Positions 20,389 to 30,211 of a stretch of DNA of 64,000 nt are shown one piece after another. A program made the translations under genes and the position numbers. The notes below the pieces were generated by a model that had not been told where the DNA came from, made no database searches, and was given only the letters and a program-made list of their open reading frames with translations. The number at the start of each line of letters is the position of its first letter. Within the stretch, counting starts at the first letter, position 1. Origin of the DNA: Sphingobium sp. EM0848 (lineage in GTDB: Bacteria > Pseudomonadota > Alphaproteobacteria > Sphingomonadales > Sphingomonadaceae); NCBI RefSeq assembly GCF_013375555.1, contig NZ_JABXWB010000001.1:2356001-2420000 (forward strand). Direction: 5' to 3'.

Positions 20389-20912
20389 GGCTTACTGGCT
20401 TCCGCCGCCCGCGCCAGTCCCGCCAGCTGTTCGGCCAGAACCTTGTCGACCATCGCGGCCATCTTCGCTCCGTCCCCGCGCAGATAACCACCCGCCGCAT
20501 AGCGCATGACGACCCGCACGCCTTTGGCTGCGGGCTCTATGGTGAAATCCAGCGTGCCAGTCACCGCCTCCGCCTGCAAAGGCCCCAGCGCGCCGGACAG
20601 ACGCAGCCGCTTGTCCGGCGCCGCATAGATCACCCGCGCATGCTCCACGCTCCCCCCATTCGGCAAGGTCTCGCAGAAGCAGCCGCCTGCTACCGGCTTG
20701 AGGCTGAGATTCGCGGCATTGCCGCTATAGCTGTGTTCGCTGCTCCACCAACGGCCGGGCTGCGCCAGCAGGCGATAGACGGTGGCCGCATCGGCCGCGA
20801 TATCGACGCGGTTTTCCACGGAAAAGCCAACATCGCTGCTCGCCGTGACAGAAGAATGGGCCGGAACAGCCATCGCTGCACCGGCCCATAGCAAAAGCTT
20901 TGCGTGTCGCAT
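20385..20912 (-). CDS. Secreted SRPBCC/START-like protein
   Basis: 175 residues with a short signal peptide (LLLWAGAAMAVPAHS) and a SRPBCC lipid/hydrophobe-binding fold, recognised from VENRVDIAADAATVYRLLAQPGRWWSSEHSYSG and the C-terminal helix KMAAMVDKVLAEQLAGL. A periplasmic place is inferred from the signal. Ligand unknown. It lies directly downstream of adk on the same strand with 35 bp between and ends in a strong hairpin. Confidence 0.8.
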   Translation of the reverse strand: MRHAKLLLWAGAAMAVPAHSSVTASSDVGFSVENRVDIAADAATVYRLLAQPGRWWSSEHSYSGNAANLSLKPVAGGCFCETLPNGGSVEHARVIYAAPDKRLRLSGALGPLQAEAVTGTLDFTIEPAAKGVRVVMRYAAGGYLRGDGAKMAAMVDKVLAEQLAGLARAAEASKP

Positions 20913-20947
20913 GACCCTCTCCTCCCTGATCGGAAGGACAGCGTAAC

Positions 20948-21604
20948 TCAGGCGGTCTTGCCGTCCAAGATGGCAGCGACCGCGACCGTCACCTCATCCA
21001 TGTCGGCCATGCCGTCGACGCGCGAGACGATGCCGCGCGCTTCGTAGATCGGCAGGATCGGCGCGGTCTTTGCGCGATATTCAGCCATGCGGGTGCGCAC
21101 CGTTTCCTCATTGTCGTCGGGACGACGCTTGAATTCATGGCCACCGCATTTGTCGCAAGTGCCTTCGACCTTGGGCTGCTTGAAGCTGTCATGATAGCCT
21201 TCGCCGCAGCTCGCGCAGGTGAAGCGGCCGGTGATGCGCTCGACCAGCGCATCCTCGTTCACTTCCAGCTCGATCACATGATCGAGCGTGCGGCTGCGAT
21301 CCGACAGGATGCCGTCGAGCGAATGGGCCTGCGCCTCGGTGCGCGGATAGCCGTCGAAGATGACGCCCGTTTCCGGCGAAAGCGCATCCAGCGCCTCACC
21401 GATGATGCCCGAGACGATCTCGTCCGACACCAGTTCACCGGCTTCCATCACGGCCTTGGCCTTGAGGCCGATCGGCGTCCCGGCCTTCACCGCCGCGCGG
21501 AGCATATCGCCCGTCGACAGCTGCACCATGCCCCGGCTGTCCACCAGACGAGTCGCCTGCGTGCCCTTGCCGGCGCCCGGAGGGCCGAGCAAAATGATAT
21601 TCAT
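20948..21604 (-). CDS. adk: Adenylate kinase
   Basis: Interconverts ATP + AMP and 2 ADP. 218 residues: P-loop GPPGAGKGTQ, AMP-binding region TGDMLRAAV and GYPRT, and a LID with four cysteines (Cys130, Cys133, Cys150, Cys153) for structural zinc, the long form. ATG 21604 has GGGGAG ten bases upstream; ATG 21613 is too close to that site. It is the last gene of the spc part of the ribosomal cluster, after secY. Confidence 0.97.
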   Translation of the reverse strand: MNIILLGPPGAGKGTQATRLVDSRGMVQLSTGDMLRAAVKAGTPIGLKAKAVMEAGELVSDEIVSGIIGEALDALSPETGVIFDGYPRTEAQAHSLDGILSDRSRTLDHVIELEVNEDALVERITGRFTCASCGEGYHDSFKQPKVEGTCDKCGGHEFKRRPDDNEETVRTRMAEYRAKTAPILPIYEARGIVSRVDGMADMDEVTVAVAAILDGKTA

Positions 21605-21652
21605 GTCGCGCATTCTCCCCTGTTCTTCGCGCTTTTCACGTCCCGCGCCGGT

Positions 21653-23017
21653 TTAGCGCAGACGCCCCTTCAGCTTCGCCTTCTTGATCAGATCCCCATA
21701 TTGATGGGCAAGCAGATGGCTCTGAATCTGTGTCACGGTATCGACCGTAACATTGACGACGATCAACAGGCTAGTCCCCCCAAGGTAGAAGGGAATGCCT
21801 GCCCTAGCGATGACGAATTCCGGCACCAGGCAGATGAAGGCCAGATAGGCCGCGCCGATCACCGTGATTCGGGTCAGCACATAATCGAGATAATTTTCGG
21901 TGTTCTTGCCCGGACGGATGCCGGGGATGAAACCGCCATTGCGCTTCAGATTGTCGGCCGTCTCTTCGGGGTTGAACACCACCGCGGTGTAGAAGAAGCA
22001 GAAGAAGACGATGCCGAGGCCATAAAGCGCCATATAGACCGGGCTGCCGTGCGACAGATACTGGTTCAGCGTCAGCACGAAGTCGCCAAGCTTGCTCTCG
22101 CCCGCCACGGTCTTGCCCGCAAATTGCGAGACGGTCAGCGGCATCAGCAGCAGCGAGCTGGCAAAGATCGGCGGAATCACACCGGCGGTATTGACCTTGA
22201 GCGGCAGATGGCTGCGATCCGCCTGCATGATCCCCTGGCGCGTCTGGCGCTTGGGATATTGGATCAGCACCCGGCGCTGCGCCCGCTCCATGAAGCAGAT
22301 GAAGGCGATCAGACCAAAGCCCAGCACGATCACCAGAAAGATGATCAGACCCGAAATGGCGCCCGTGCTGCTCGATTTGAACAGATTGCTGAGCGTCACC
22401 GGCAACTGCGCAACGATACCCGCCATGATGATGAGCGAGGTGCCGTTGCCGATGCCGCGCGAGGTGATCTGCTCACCCAGCCACATCAGGAACATGGTGC
22501 CGCCGATCAGCGAGATCACCGCCGCGACCCGGAACAGGATGCCCGGATCGACCACCGCCTGCACACCCGACTGGGCGCCGAAGCTCTCAAGGCCGACGGC
22601 GATGAAATAGCCCTGCACCGCGGTCAGGCCGACCGTGCCGTAACGGGTGTACTGGTTCAGCTTCTTGCGGCCGCTCTCGCCTTCCTTCTTGATCGCCGCG
22701 AGCTGTGGCGAAAGGCTGGCGGCGAGCTGCACCACGATCGAGGCGGTGATGTAAGGCATCACGCCAAGCGCGATCAGGCTCATGCGCGAGAGCGAACCAC
22801 CGGAAAAGGTGTTGAAGATGTCGAGGATGCCGCCATTGGTCTGCTTGTAGAGCTGCGACAGGGCGGTCGGATCGACGCCCGGCAGAGGCACGAAGCTCAG
22901 AAAACGAAAGACGATCAGCGCGCCCAGCGTGAACCACAGGCGCTTCTTGAGGTCGGTCGCCTGGCTGAACTTCGCCAGGCTGAGATTGGATGCGAGCTGG
23001 TCGGCTCTCGATGCCAT
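21653..23017 (-). CDS. secY: Protein translocase subunit SecY
   Basis: Channel subunit of the SecYEG translocon in the inner membrane. 454 residues with ten membrane helices and family motifs (GGSLSRMSLIALGVMPYITASI, FAIILQ-like loops, GGTSLLIVVNVTVDTV near the end). It sits between rplO and adk as in most bacteria, but a terminator-like hairpin lies in the 190-bp gap to rplO. Confidence 0.98.
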   Translation of the reverse strand: MASRADQLASNLSLAKFSQATDLKKRLWFTLGALIVFRFLSFVPLPGVDPTALSQLYKQTNGGILDIFNTFSGGSLSRMSLIALGVMPYITASIVVQLAASLSPQLAAIKKEGESGRKKLNQYTRYGTVGLTAVQGYFIAVGLESFGAQSGVQAVVDPGILFRVAAVISLIGGTMFLMWLGEQITSRGIGNGTSLIIMAGIVAQLPVTLSNLFKSSSTGAISGLIIFLVIVLGFGLIAFICFMERAQRRVLIQYPKRQTRQGIMQADRSHLPLKVNTAGVIPPIFASSLLLMPLTVSQFAGKTVAGESKLGDFVLTLNQYLSHGSPVYMALYGLGIVFFCFFYTAVVFNPEETADNLKRNGGFIPGIRPGKNTENYLDYVLTRITVIGAAYLAFICLVPEFVIARAGIPFYLGGTSLLIVVNVTVDTVTQIQSHLLAHQYGDLIKKAKLKGRLR

Positions 23018-23146
23018 CTTGGCTGCCCTTCAAAACATCTTGCCGGGACAGGCGCCCGGAGCGGAATCGCTAACCCCTTAGCGGGGTGATGGGGCTCTGT
23101 CGAACCGGGAATCGCCGCCGACGCGACAAAAAACTGCCCCAAAACA

Positions 23147-23184
23147 CATGGCCCCGCTCACCCATATCGGGCAGCGGGGCCATG
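23147..23184 (-). terminator. Terminator-like hairpin between rplO and secY
   Basis: Perfect 12-bp stem CATGGCCCCGCT / AGCGGGGCCATG, 14-nt loop. On the minus strand it is followed by TGTTTTGGGG and then CAGTTTTTT. It would reduce readthrough from the ribosomal genes into secY-adk. Confidence 0.75.
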
Positions 23185-23207
23185 CTTGCAAGAGTTGCTA
23201 GACCGAA

Positions 23208-23744
23208 TCAGGCCTTCGCTGCGGCCTTCTTGGCGGCGAGGGCAGTGCCCTTCTTCGCCTTGGCCTTCTCAGCCGCCGGAACGACCTCGATCACGGCGAC
23301 CTTGCCGCCAGCCTTCTCGACCGCTTCGACAGCGCCCTTAGAGGCACCGGCGACCAGGAAGCTGACCTTGGCGGTCAGTTCACCCTTGGCGAGCAGACGC
23401 ACGCCGTCCTTGCCGCCACGGGCCAGGGCAGCAGCCTTCAGCGCCGCATGGTCGATGGTGGCGTTAGCGTCCAGCTTGCCGGCGTCGATCGCCTTCTGCA
23501 CCGCGCCCAGGTTCACGATCGCGTAATCCTTGGCGAAGATGTTGTTGAAGCCGCGCTTCGGCAGACGCATGTGGAGCGGCATCTGGCCACCCTCGAAGCC
23601 GTTGATGCTGACGCCCGAACGCGCCTTCGCACCCTTCTGGCCGCGACCGGCGGTCTTGCCCTTGCCCGAGCCGATACCACGACCGACGCGCATCCGGCCC
23701 TTGCGGGCGCCGGCATTGTCATTGAGTTCGTTAAGCTTGGTCAT
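23208..23744 (-). CDS. rplO: 50S ribosomal protein L15
   Basis: 178 residues. N-terminus [38 protein letters not shown] is diagnostic for L15, which binds 23S rRNA late in 50S assembly. The C-terminus is an extended Ala/Lys-rich tail ([21 protein letters not shown]), longer than in E. coli (144 residues). It is separated from rpmD by a 149-bp gap with its own hairpin terminator. Confidence 0.97.
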   Translation of the reverse strand: MTKLNELNDNAGARKGRMRVGRGIGSGKGKTAGRGQKGAKARSGVSINGFEGGQMPLHMRLPKRGFNNIFAKDYAIVNLGAVQKAIDAGKLDANATIDHAALKAAALARGGKDGVRLLAKGELTAKVSFLVAGASKGAVEAVEKAGGKVAVIEVVPAAEKAKAKKGTALAAKKAAAKA

Positions 23745-23835
23745 TGTGCACTCGCTTTCGCTATGTTCGCGCAGTCCCGCTCATGATTTCTCTGGCGGGA
23801 CAACTTAAAGAGGGCGCGCCATTAGCGCCCTTTCC

Positions 23836-23864
23836 CAAAAAACGAAAGAGGGGTCGCCCCCTCT
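23836..23864 (-). terminator. Terminator-like hairpin between rpmD and rplO
   Basis: Minus strand: AGAGGGG, GNRA-type tetraloop GCGA, CCCCTCT, then TTCGTTTTTT. This has the form of a strong Rho-independent terminator inside the spc operon, 29 bases after the rpmD stop. A second, weaker stem (AGGGCG/CGCCCT) follows. Confidence 0.82.
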
Positions 23865-23893
23865 CCCGCTTCATTCCTTGATGATCGAGAGGC

Positions 23894-24073
23894 TCAGCCT
23901 TCGACCACGGCCACCATATGGGGCAGCTTGGCGATGGCGCCGCGGACTTCCGCAGTGTCTTCCAGCTCCACCACGCGGTGCATCTTGCCAAGGCCCAGAC
24001 CGATCAGAATCTTCTTCTGAGCTTCGGGGCGACGGATCGGCGAACCGATCTGCTTGATCTTGATCTTCGCCAT
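23894..24073 (-). CDS. rpmD: 50S ribosomal protein L30
   Basis: 59 residues, read directly from the sequence: [20 protein letters not shown]..., then [19 protein letters not shown] and a C-terminal MVAVVEG. This is the complete bacterial L30. It lies five bases after the rpsE stop, in the standard rpsE-rpmD-rplO order. Confidence 0.97.
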   Translation of the reverse strand: MAKIKIKQIGSPIRRPEAQKKILIGLGLGKMHRVVELEDTAEVRGAIAKLPHMVAVVEG

Positions 24074-24078
24074 ATCAG

Positions 24079-24786
24079 TTACTCCGCAATCGCTTCGGCA
24101 TCAGCCTGGGCGACTTCGGCCGAGGCTCCACCGCGACGAAGCAGGTCGGCAACCTTCTTGCCGCGACGCTGCGCCACCGCCTTGGGGCTGACCTGCTCAC
24201 CCAGCGCCGCGAAGGTCGCCCGGATCATGTTATAGGGGTTCGAAGTGCCGTTCGACTTGGTCACGACGTCAGCGACGCCGAGGCTCTCGAACACGGCGCG
24301 CATCGGACCACCGGCGATGATGCCCGTACCGGCCGGAGCCGAACGCACAGTCACCTTGCCCGCACCGAAATGGCCGAGGCCGTCATGGTGCAGGGTGCGG
24401 CCTTCCTTCAGCGGAACGCGAACCATCGCCTTCTTGGCCGAAGCGGTCGCCTTGCTGATAGCTTCAGGCACTTCGCGCGCCTTGCCATGACCGAAGCCCG
24501 CACGACCCTTGCCGTCGCCGACGACGACCAGAGCGGCGAAACCGAAGCGCTTACCGCCCTTGACGGTCTTCGAGACGCGGTTGATGTGAACCAGCTTCTC
24601 GATCAGCTCTTCGCCCTGCTCCTCGTCGCGGTTGCCGCGACGGTCGTCGCGACGGCCACGGCCGCCACGCTCGCCACGATTGCGGTCACCGCCACGACCA
24701 CGGCCCCGACCGGGACCCCGGCCTTCGGTCTGAGCCTCGACGCCCTCGGTCGGGGCGCCGGCTTCGATGGTGTTTTCTTCAGCCAT
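24079..24786 (-). CDS. rpsE: 30S ribosomal protein S5 with Arg/Gly-rich N-terminus
   Basis: S5 is needed for decoding accuracy and mRNA unwinding at the entry tunnel. The C-terminal 175 residues match S5 ([43 protein letters not shown]). In front of them residues 22-53 form a low-complexity Arg/Gly-rich block ([12 protein letters not shown]...[11 protein letters not shown]), so the protein is 235 residues against 167 in E. coli. The extension is in frame and is preceded by an acidic stretch. It lies two bases after rplR. Confidence 0.96.
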   Translation of the reverse strand: MAEENTIEAGAPTEGVEAQTEGRGPGRGRGRGGDRNRGERGGRGRRDDRRGNRDEEQGEELIEKLVHINRVSKTVKGGKRFGFAALVVVGDGKGRAGFGHGKAREVPEAISKATASAKKAMVRVPLKEGRTLHHDGLGHFGAGKVTVRSAPAGTGIIAGGPMRAVFESLGVADVVTKSNGTSNPYNMIRATFAALGEQVSPKAVAQRRGKKVADLLRRGGASAEVAQADAEAIAE

Positions 24787-24788
24787 GA

Positions 24789-25154
24789 TCAGAACTCCAG
24801 CCCGGCTTCACGGGCCGCATCGGCCAGCGCCTTGACGCGGCCATGGAACAGGAAGCCACCACGGTCGAACACGACCTGGGTAACGCCGGCGGCGGTCGCC
24901 GCAACGGCGACGCGCTTGCCGACTTCGGCAGCGGCTTCGGAAGAGGCCCCGGTCTTGCCCAGAGCCTTGGCACCCACATCCTTGTCCAGGGTCGAAGCCG
25001 AAGCCAGGGTCTTGCCCTGCGCGTCGTCAATGATCTGGGCGTAGATGTGACGGCCCGAACGGTGGACGCTGAGGCGCGGACGGGTGCCCGAGACAGCCTT
25101 GAGCGCGGTGCGGACGCGGCGACGACGCCGCGCGAAGAGGGAAAGCTTTGCCAT
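24789..25154 (-). CDS. rplR: 50S ribosomal protein L18
   Basis: 121 residues starting [19 protein letters not shown], with [20 protein letters not shown] and the C-terminal [27 protein letters not shown]18 binds 5S rRNA and brings it to the 50S subunit. ATG 25154 follows the rplF stop directly; a longer reading upstream overlaps rplF and is not used. Confidence 0.97.
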   Translation of the reverse strand: MAKLSLFARRRRRVRTALKAVSGTRPRLSVHRSGRHIYAQIIDDAQGKTLASASTLDKDVGAKALGKTGASSEAAAEVGKRVAVAATAAGVTQVVFDRGGFLFHGRVKALADAAREAGLEF

Positions 25155-25155
25155 C

Positions 25156-25689
25156 TTACTTCTTCTTCCCTTCCTTGCGGAAGATGAACTCGCCGGCGTA
25201 CTTGATACCCTTGCCCTTATAGGGTTCGGGCTTGCGCCAGCGGCGGATCTCGGCGGCAACCTGACCCACCTTCTGCTTGTCGATGCCGCTGATCTCGACC
25301 GTGGTGTTATCCGGGGTCTTGATCTCGATGCCCTCGGGCACGTCGAAGTCGACGTCATGCGAATAGCCGAGCTTCAGGTTCAGAACCTTGCCCTTGGCGT
25401 CCGCACGATAACCGACACCGGTGATGAGGAGCTTCTTGGTGTAGCCCTCGGTCACGCCGGTGATCAGGTTCGCGATCAGGGTGCGCTGCATGCCCCAGAA
25501 AGCGCGAGCGCGCTTGCTGTCATTGGCAGGCTTCACCGCGATCACACCGTCTTCGATGCTGTAGGTGACTTCGTCGGCCAGCGGCAGCGACAGGGTGCCC
25601 TTGGGGCCCTTCACCGACAGCTGACCGTCGGCGATCGCAGCGGTGACGCCCGCAGGGACGGCAACCGGCTTCTTACCAGTACGGCTCAT
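25156..25689 (-). CDS. rplF: 50S ribosomal protein L6
   Basis: 177 residues: [17 protein letters not shown], the two repeated L6 folds and the family C-terminal [17 protein letters not shown]6 lies near the factor-binding centre. Its ATG overlaps the rpsH stop by one base, implying coupled translation. Confidence 0.97.
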   Translation of the reverse strand: MSRTGKKPVAVPAGVTAAIADGQLSVKGPKGTLSLPLADEVTYSIEDGVIAVKPANDSKRARAFWGMQRTLIANLITGVTEGYTKKLLITGVGYRADAKGKVLNLKLGYSHDVDFDVPEGIEIKTPDNTTVEISGIDKQKVGQVAAEIRRWRKPEPYKGKGIKYAGEFIFRKEGKKK

Positions 25690-26084
25690 CAGAACACCTC
25701 CGCCAGCACTTCGCCGCCGACATTCTGCTCACGCGCTTCGGCGTCCGACAGAACGCCACGGGGCGTCGAGACAATGGTGATGCCCAGGCCATTGCGCACC
25801 ACCGGCAGTTCCTTGGAACCCGAATAGACGCGGCGGCCAGGCTTGGACACGCGGGCGACATGCTTGATCGCCGGCTGACCTTCGAAATATTTCAGCTCGA
25901 TGCGCAGGCCGGGGTGCTTGCCGAGGGCTTCCTCGGAATAGCCACGGATATAACCTTCGCGCTGCAGCACGTCGAGCACGCGGGCGCGGAGCTTCGAAGC
26001 CGGGGACATAACGCTGTCCTTCTTCGCCTGCTGCCCGTTGCGGATGCGGGTGAGCATATCACCCAGGGGATCGGTCAATGCCAT
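25689..26084 (-). CDS. rpsH: 30S ribosomal protein S8
   Basis: 131 residues: [23 protein letters not shown], and the C-terminal [28 protein letters not shown]8 binds 16S rRNA helix 21 and in E. coli represses the spc operon at the rplE site; whether that holds here cannot be seen. 12 bp after rpsN. Confidence 0.97.
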   Translation of the reverse strand: MALTDPLGDMLTRIRNGQQAKKDSVMSPASKLRARVLDVLQREGYIRGYSEEALGKHPGLRIELKYFEGQPAIKHVARVSKPGRRVYSGSKELPVVRNGLGITIVSTPRGVLSDAEAREQNVGGEVLAEVF

Positions 26085-26096
26085 CTCAAATGATCC

Positions 26097-26402
26097 TTAC
26101 CAGCTCGACTTGGTGACGCCGGGGATCAGGCCCTTGTTGGCCAGATCACGCAGCTGCACGCGGCAGAGGCGGAATTTGCGGTAATAAGCGCGGGGACGCC
26201 CCGTCAGCTCGCAGCGGTTCCGAACGCGGGTCGGATTGCCGTTGCGGGGGATCTCCGCCATCTTCAGACGCGCGATCAGACGATCGCTGTCATCGGCCGC
26301 GGTATCATTCGCGATCGCCTTGAGCTTCGCATAGCGGCCGGCATATTTCTTCACCAGCTTCTTGCGGCGCTCGTTCTTGTTGATCGAACTCAGTTTCGCC
26401 AT
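26097..26402 (-). CDS. rpsN: 30S ribosomal protein S14 (zinc-free type)
   Basis: 101 residues: [20 protein letters not shown]...[39 protein letters not shown]. The length and lack of the CxxC pairs mark the long, zinc-independent S14. Standard place between rplE and rpsH. Confidence 0.97.
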   Translation of the reverse strand: MAKLSSINKNERRKKLVKKYAGRYAKLKAIANDTAADDSDRLIARLKMAEIPRNGNPTRVRNRCELTGRPRAYYRKFRLCRVQLRDLANKGLIPGVTKSSW

Positions 26403-26454
26403 GACTTAAGTTCTCTTCCTTAGCTTAAGCGTTTGGGAGAGAAGCGGGGCCTGT

Positions 26455-27027
26455 TCAGGCCGCCTGCTTCTCTTCGAGCGGGAAGGGGAAACCGAAGAGA
26501 CGCAGCAGTTCGCGCGCTTCCTCGTCCGTCTTCGCCGTGGTGGTCACGATGATGTCCATGCCGCGCACCTTGTCGATGCGGTCATAGTTGATCTCGGGGA
26601 AGATGATCTGCTCCTTGATGCCGAAGGCATAGTTGCCACGGCCGTCGAAGCTCTTCGGATTGAGACCACGGAAGTCGCGCACGCGGGGCAGAGCAACGTT
26701 GATCAGACGATCAAGGAACTCATACATGCGCTCGCGGCGCAGCGTGACCTTGGCGCCGATCGGCATGCCTTCACGCAGCTTGAACTGCGCGATCGACTTG
26801 CGGGCCTTGGTGATGACCGGCTTCTGGCCGGCGATCAGTTCCATTTCCTCGGCCGCCGAGGTGACCTTCTTCTTGTCCTGGGTCGCTTCGCCCACGCCCA
26901 TGTTAAGCGTGATCTTCTCGATCTTGGGGACCTGCATGACGTTCTTGTAACCGAACTTCTCGGTCATCGCCTTGGCGATTTCAGCGTCATACTGCGCCTT
27001 CGAGCGCGGAGTGTACTTGTCGCTCAT
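26455..27027 (-). CDS. rplE: 50S ribosomal protein L5
   Basis: 190 residues with [40 protein letters not shown] and the C-terminal [21 protein letters not shown]5 binds 5S rRNA together with L18 and L25. Its ATG overlaps the rplX stop by one base. Confidence 0.98.
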   Translation of the reverse strand: MSDKYTPRSKAQYDAEIAKAMTEKFGYKNVMQVPKIEKITLNMGVGEATQDKKKVTSAAEEMELIAGQKPVITKARKSIAQFKLREGMPIGAKVTLRRERMYEFLDRLINVALPRVRDFRGLNPKSFDGRGNYAFGIKEQIIFPEINYDRIDKVRGMDIIVTTTAKTDEEARELLRLFGFPFPLEEKQAA

Positions 27028-27338
27028 TACAGCACCTCACCGGACTTGACGGCGACGCGGACCTTCTTGCCGTCGCGATCCTCGAAACGGACGCGGGTCG
27101 GCTTGCCATCCTTGTCGGCGACAGCGACGTTCGAAATGTGGAGCGGCGCGGGCTTGCGCTCGATGCCACCCTGCGGGTTCGCCTGGTCGGGCTTGCGGTG
27201 ACGCGCATGCACGTTGATGCCCTCGACGAGGACCTTGTCGTCCTTCGGCATCACCTGCAGGACGGCGCCGGTGCGGCCCTTGTCCTTGCCGGCCAGGATG
27301 ACGACCTTGTCGCCCTTCTTGATCTTGGCAGCGCTCAT
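27027..27338 (-). CDS. rplX: 50S ribosomal protein L24
   Basis: 103 residues with the KOW motif near the N-terminus ([25 protein letters not shown]) and [14 protein letters not shown]24 is an early assembly protein of the 50S subunit. One-base overlaps with rplN before and rplE after. Confidence 0.97.
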   Translation of the reverse strand: MSAAKIKKGDKVVILAGKDKGRTGAVLQVMPKDDKVLVEGINVHARHRKPDQANPQGGIERKPAPLHISNVAVADKDGKPTRVRFEDRDGKKVRVAVKSGEVL

Positions 27339-27706
27339 TACAGCACCTCAGGGGCGAGCGAGATGATCTTCATGTGCTTCTTGGCGCGCAGTTCGCGAAC
27401 GACCGGGCCAAAGATACGGGTGCCGATCGGCTCCTCGTTCTTGTTGATGAGCACAGCGGCATTGCCGTCAAAGCGAATCACGCTGCCGTCAGCGCGACGC
27501 ACGTCCTTGGCGGTGCGCACGATGACGGCGCGATGCACGTCACCCTTCTTCACCTTGCCACGAGGCGCAGCTTCCTTGATCGAGACGACGATGATGTCGC
27601 CTACGCTCGCGAAGCGGCGCTTCGAGCCGCCCAGCACCTTGATGCACTGGACGCGCTTGGCGCCGCTGTTGTCAGCGACGTCAAGATTGGATTGCATCTG
27701 GATCAT
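27338..27706 (-). CDS. rplN: 50S ribosomal protein L14
   Basis: 122 residues: [31 protein letters not shown] through the C-terminal [19 protein letters not shown], full L14 length. It contacts 16S rRNA in bridge B5. A 200-nt structured gap separates it from rpsQ upstream. Confidence 0.98.
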   Translation of the reverse strand: MIQMQSNLDVADNSGAKRVQCIKVLGGSKRRFASVGDIIVVSIKEAAPRGKVKKGDVHRAVIVRTAKDVRRADGSVIRFDGNAAVLINKNEEPIGTRIFGPVVRELRAKKHMKIISLAPEVL

Positions 27707-27906
27707 GGATCCGGTTCCTTCTTATTTGGCCTACCGGGACAATTCCCGGCGGTTCCGAATTTCGTTGCCTAGAGCCTTTGGCGAGTCTCGCAACTTGCCT
27801 TTGACGAGTCATGTGACTCTACGCGAAGCGCGGGCCTGTACCCTTTCCGGAAGGAAAAGGCCAGCCCCGCCCGACACTTTTAATTCAAAGGCTCAACGAG
27901 CCTCCC
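27707..27906 (-). other. Structured 200-nt gap between rpsQ and rplN
   Basis: No gene seen. On the minus strand it holds several small stems: AGGCTC-GTT-GAGCCT then TTGAATT just after the rpsQ stop, GAGTC-ACAT-GACTC near 27806-27819, and CCGGGA-ATTG-TCCCGG near 27740-27755. The first could be a weak terminator. No good promoter was seen. Such a long gap between these two genes is unusual, so a regulatory role is possible. Confidence 0.5.
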
Positions 27907-28170
27907 TCAGGCCGCCGTCTCCGGCGACTTGTGGGTGTCCACGCGCTCGATGACCTTCCAGGTCTTGAGCTTGGAAATCGGAGCGGTCTCCTCGATGCGG
28001 ACCGTTTCGCCTTCCTTGTAGACATTGCCCTCGTCATGGGCATGGTACTTCTTCGAGCGGCGGATGATCTTGCCGTAGAGCGCATGCTTAACCTTGCGCT
28101 CCACGCGAACCACCACCGTCTTGTCGGTCTTGTCGGAAACCACCGTTCCCGTCAGCACGCGCTTGGGCAT
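27907..28170 (-). CDS. rpsQ: 30S ribosomal protein S17
   Basis: 87 residues: [41 protein letters not shown], and [14 protein letters not shown]17 nucleates the 5' domain of 16S rRNA. 14 bp after rpmC. Confidence 0.97.
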   Translation of the reverse strand: MPKRVLTGTVVSDKTDKTVVVRVERKVKHALYGKIIRRSKKYHAHDEGNVYKEGETVRIEETAPISKLKTWKVIERVDTHKSPETAA

Positions 28171-28184
28171 CGTGTGTTCCCTTC

Positions 28185-28385
28185 TTACTTCGCAGCGCGG
28201 GCGCGTTCGCCCTGCAGCGTCTTGATCTGCGCGATCGAACGGCGGACTTCCTTCACGCGGCTGGGCTTTTCCAGCTGGTTGGTGGCCGCCTGGAAACGCA
28301 GGTTGAACTGCTCGCGCTTCAGGTTGTTGAGTTCGGTCGACAGTTCATCGTCCGACTTGGTCTTGAGGTCAGCTACATTCGCCAC
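28185..28385 (-). CDS. rpmC: 50S ribosomal protein L29
   Basis: 66 residues: [51 protein letters not shown]29 lies at the peptide exit tunnel next to L23 and is part of the docking site for SRP and trigger factor. Three bases between rplP and rpmC. Confidence 0.96.
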   Translation of the reverse strand: MANVADLKTKSDDELSTELNNLKREQFNLRFQAATNQLEKPSRVKEVRRSIAQIKTLQGERARAAK

Positions 28386-28388
28386 GGA

Positions 28389-28820
28389 TTAACCCTCCAG
28401 GTGGGAGGTGTCGCCGAGGCGAGCGACAACCTTCGTCTTGATCGGCAGCTTCATCGCGGCGCGCGAGAAAGCCTCTGCTGCGAGCGGGCCGGGAACGCCG
28501 TCCAGTTCGAACAGGATGCGGCCCGGCTTGACGCGGGCTGCCCAATATTCGACCGAACCCTTACCCTTACCCTGACGGACTTCAGCGGGCTTCTTGGAAA
28601 CCGGCACGTCGGGGAACACGCGGATCCACAGACGGCCCTGACGGCGAAGGTGGCGCTGGATCGCACGGCGGGCCGCTTCGATCTGGCGTGCCGTGACGCG
28701 CTCGGGCTCCAGAGCCTTCAGACCATAGGCGCCGAAGTTCAGAGCCGAACCGCCCTTGGCGTCGCCCTTGATCCGGCCCTTGAAGGTCTTGCGGAACTTC
28801 ATTTTTTTCGGTTGCAGCAT
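28389..28820 (-). CDS. rplP: 50S ribosomal protein L16
   Basis: 143 residues: [79 protein letters not shown]16 helps form the A-site tRNA pocket of the 50S subunit. Standard place after rpsC. Confidence 0.98.
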   Translation of the reverse strand: MLQPKKMKFRKTFKGRIKGDAKGGSALNFGAYGLKALEPERVTARQIEAARRAIQRHLRRQGRLWIRVFPDVPVSKKPAEVRQGKGKGSVEYWAARVKPGRILFELDGVPGPLAAEAFSRAAMKLPIKTKVVARLGDTSHLEG

Positions 28821-28841
28821 GACGCTATACCTACCTTATTC

Positions 28842-29537
28842 TCAGCGCGCCGGGCGCACGCCGGAGGTCTGAGCCTCCAGCATCAGCCGGTCGGTAGCCA
28901 TCGGATCGTGACCAAGGATTTCACCCTTGAAGATCCAGACCTTGATGCCGCACACGCCATAGGCAGTGTGGGCTTCGGCTTCGGCATAGTCGACGTTCGC
29001 ACGCAGCGTGTGCAGCGGAACGCGGCCTTCGCGATACCATTCGACGCGTGCGATCTCCGCGCCGCCCAGCCGGCCGCCGCAGGTGATCTTGATGCCTTCG
29101 GCGCCGAGACGCAGAGCCGACTGCACCGCGCGCTTCATCGCACGGCGGAACGCCACGCGACGCTCCAGCTGATCGGCAATGCCCTGCGCAACGAGCTTGG
29201 AGTCGATTTCCGGCTTGCGGATTTCGACGATGTTCAGCGACACGTCCGAAGAGGTGAAGCTGCCCAGCTTCTTGCGCAGCTTCTCGATGTCCGCGCCCTT
29301 CTTGCCGATGATGACACCGGGACGGGCAGCGTAGATCGACACGCGGCACAGCTTGGCGGGACGCTCGATCACGACCTTGGAGATCGCGGCCTGCGGCAGG
29401 TTCTTCATGATATACTGGCGGATCTTCAGATCCTCCAGCAGCAGGCGACCGTAATCGGCGCCTTCCGCGAACCAGCGGCTGTCCCAGGTGCGGTTGATCT
29501 GCAGACGCAGACCGATCGGATTGCTCTTGTGACCCAT
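28842..29537 (-). CDS. rpsC: 30S ribosomal protein S3
   Basis: 231 residues: [24 protein letters not shown] domain with [15 protein letters not shown], and the C-terminal [15 protein letters not shown] end. S3 lies at the mRNA entry and has helicase-like function with S4 and S5. Four bases after rplV. Confidence 0.98.
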   Translation of the reverse strand: MGHKSNPIGLRLQINRTWDSRWFAEGADYGRLLLEDLKIRQYIMKNLPQAAISKVVIERPAKLCRVSIYAARPGVIIGKKGADIEKLRKKLGSFTSSDVSLNIVEIRKPEIDSKLVAQGIADQLERRVAFRRAMKRAVQSALRLGAEGIKITCGGRLGGAEIARVEWYREGRVPLHTLRANVDYAEAEAHTAYGVCGIKVWIFKGEILGHDPMATDRLMLEAQTSGVRPAR

Positions 29538-29541
29538 AGTC

Positions 29542-29928
29542 TTACGCCTCCGCTTCTTCAGCTGCTTCCCGTACGACGATGCGCACGCGGCTGAAGGGCT
29601 TCAGGATCCGGGTCGACTTGCCGCGGCCGCGGGCGTGGAAGCGCTTCATGGTGAAGCTCTTGCCCACCGATGCTTCCGCGACGACCAGCGCGTCGACGTC
29701 CAGATTGTGGTTGTTTTCCGCATTGGCGATGGCCGAAGCCAGCACCTTGCGCACGTCGACCGCCATCGCCTTCTTCGAGAAGGCGAGGATGTTCAGCGCG
29801 TCCTCGACCTTGCGGCCGCGGATGAGCGTGGCGACCAGGTTCAGCTTCTGGGCCGAACCACGGATCTGCGTGCCAACGGCCAGCGCCTCATTGTCGGCGA
29901 CGCGACGGGGAGCCTTTTCCTTGCTCAT
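29542..29928 (-). CDS. rplV: 50S ribosomal protein L22
   Basis: 128 residues: [31 protein letters not shown], and the beta-hairpin loop [25 protein letters not shown], which reaches into the exit tunnel and is a known macrolide-resistance site. One-base overlap with rpsS. Full length. Confidence 0.97.
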   Translation of the reverse strand: MSKEKAPRRVADNEALAVGTQIRGSAQKLNLVATLIRGRKVEDALNILAFSKKAMAVDVRKVLASAIANAENNHNLDVDALVVAEASVGKSFTMKRFHARGRGKSTRILKPFSRVRIVVREAAEEAEA

Positions 29929-30206
29929 TAGCGCTTGCCCTTCTTGTCGGCGGCGTGGCCGGGGAAGTAGCGGGTCGGAGCGAATTCGCCCAACTTGTGA
30001 CCCACCATGTCCTCGTTGACGGACACCGGAACATGCTTGCGGCCGTTATAGACGTTGAACGTCAGACCGACGAACTGCGGCAGGATGGTGGAACGGCGCG
30101 ACCAGGTCTTGATCGGACCAGCACGGCCACCGGCATCCTGAGCGACTTCCGCCTTCTTCAGAAGGCTGAGGTCCACGAACGGACCTTTCCAGACGGAACG
30201 AGCCAT
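29928..30206 (-). CDS. rpsS: 30S ribosomal protein S19
   Basis: 92 residues: [67 protein letters not shown]19 lies in the 30S head near the A-site. 5 bp after rplB. Confidence 0.98.
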   Translation of the reverse strand: MARSVWKGPFVDLSLLKKAEVAQDAGGRAGPIKTWSRRSTILPQFVGLTFNVYNGRKHVPVSVNEDMVGHKLGEFAPTRYFPGHAADKKGKR

Positions 30207-30211
30207 CTCGC

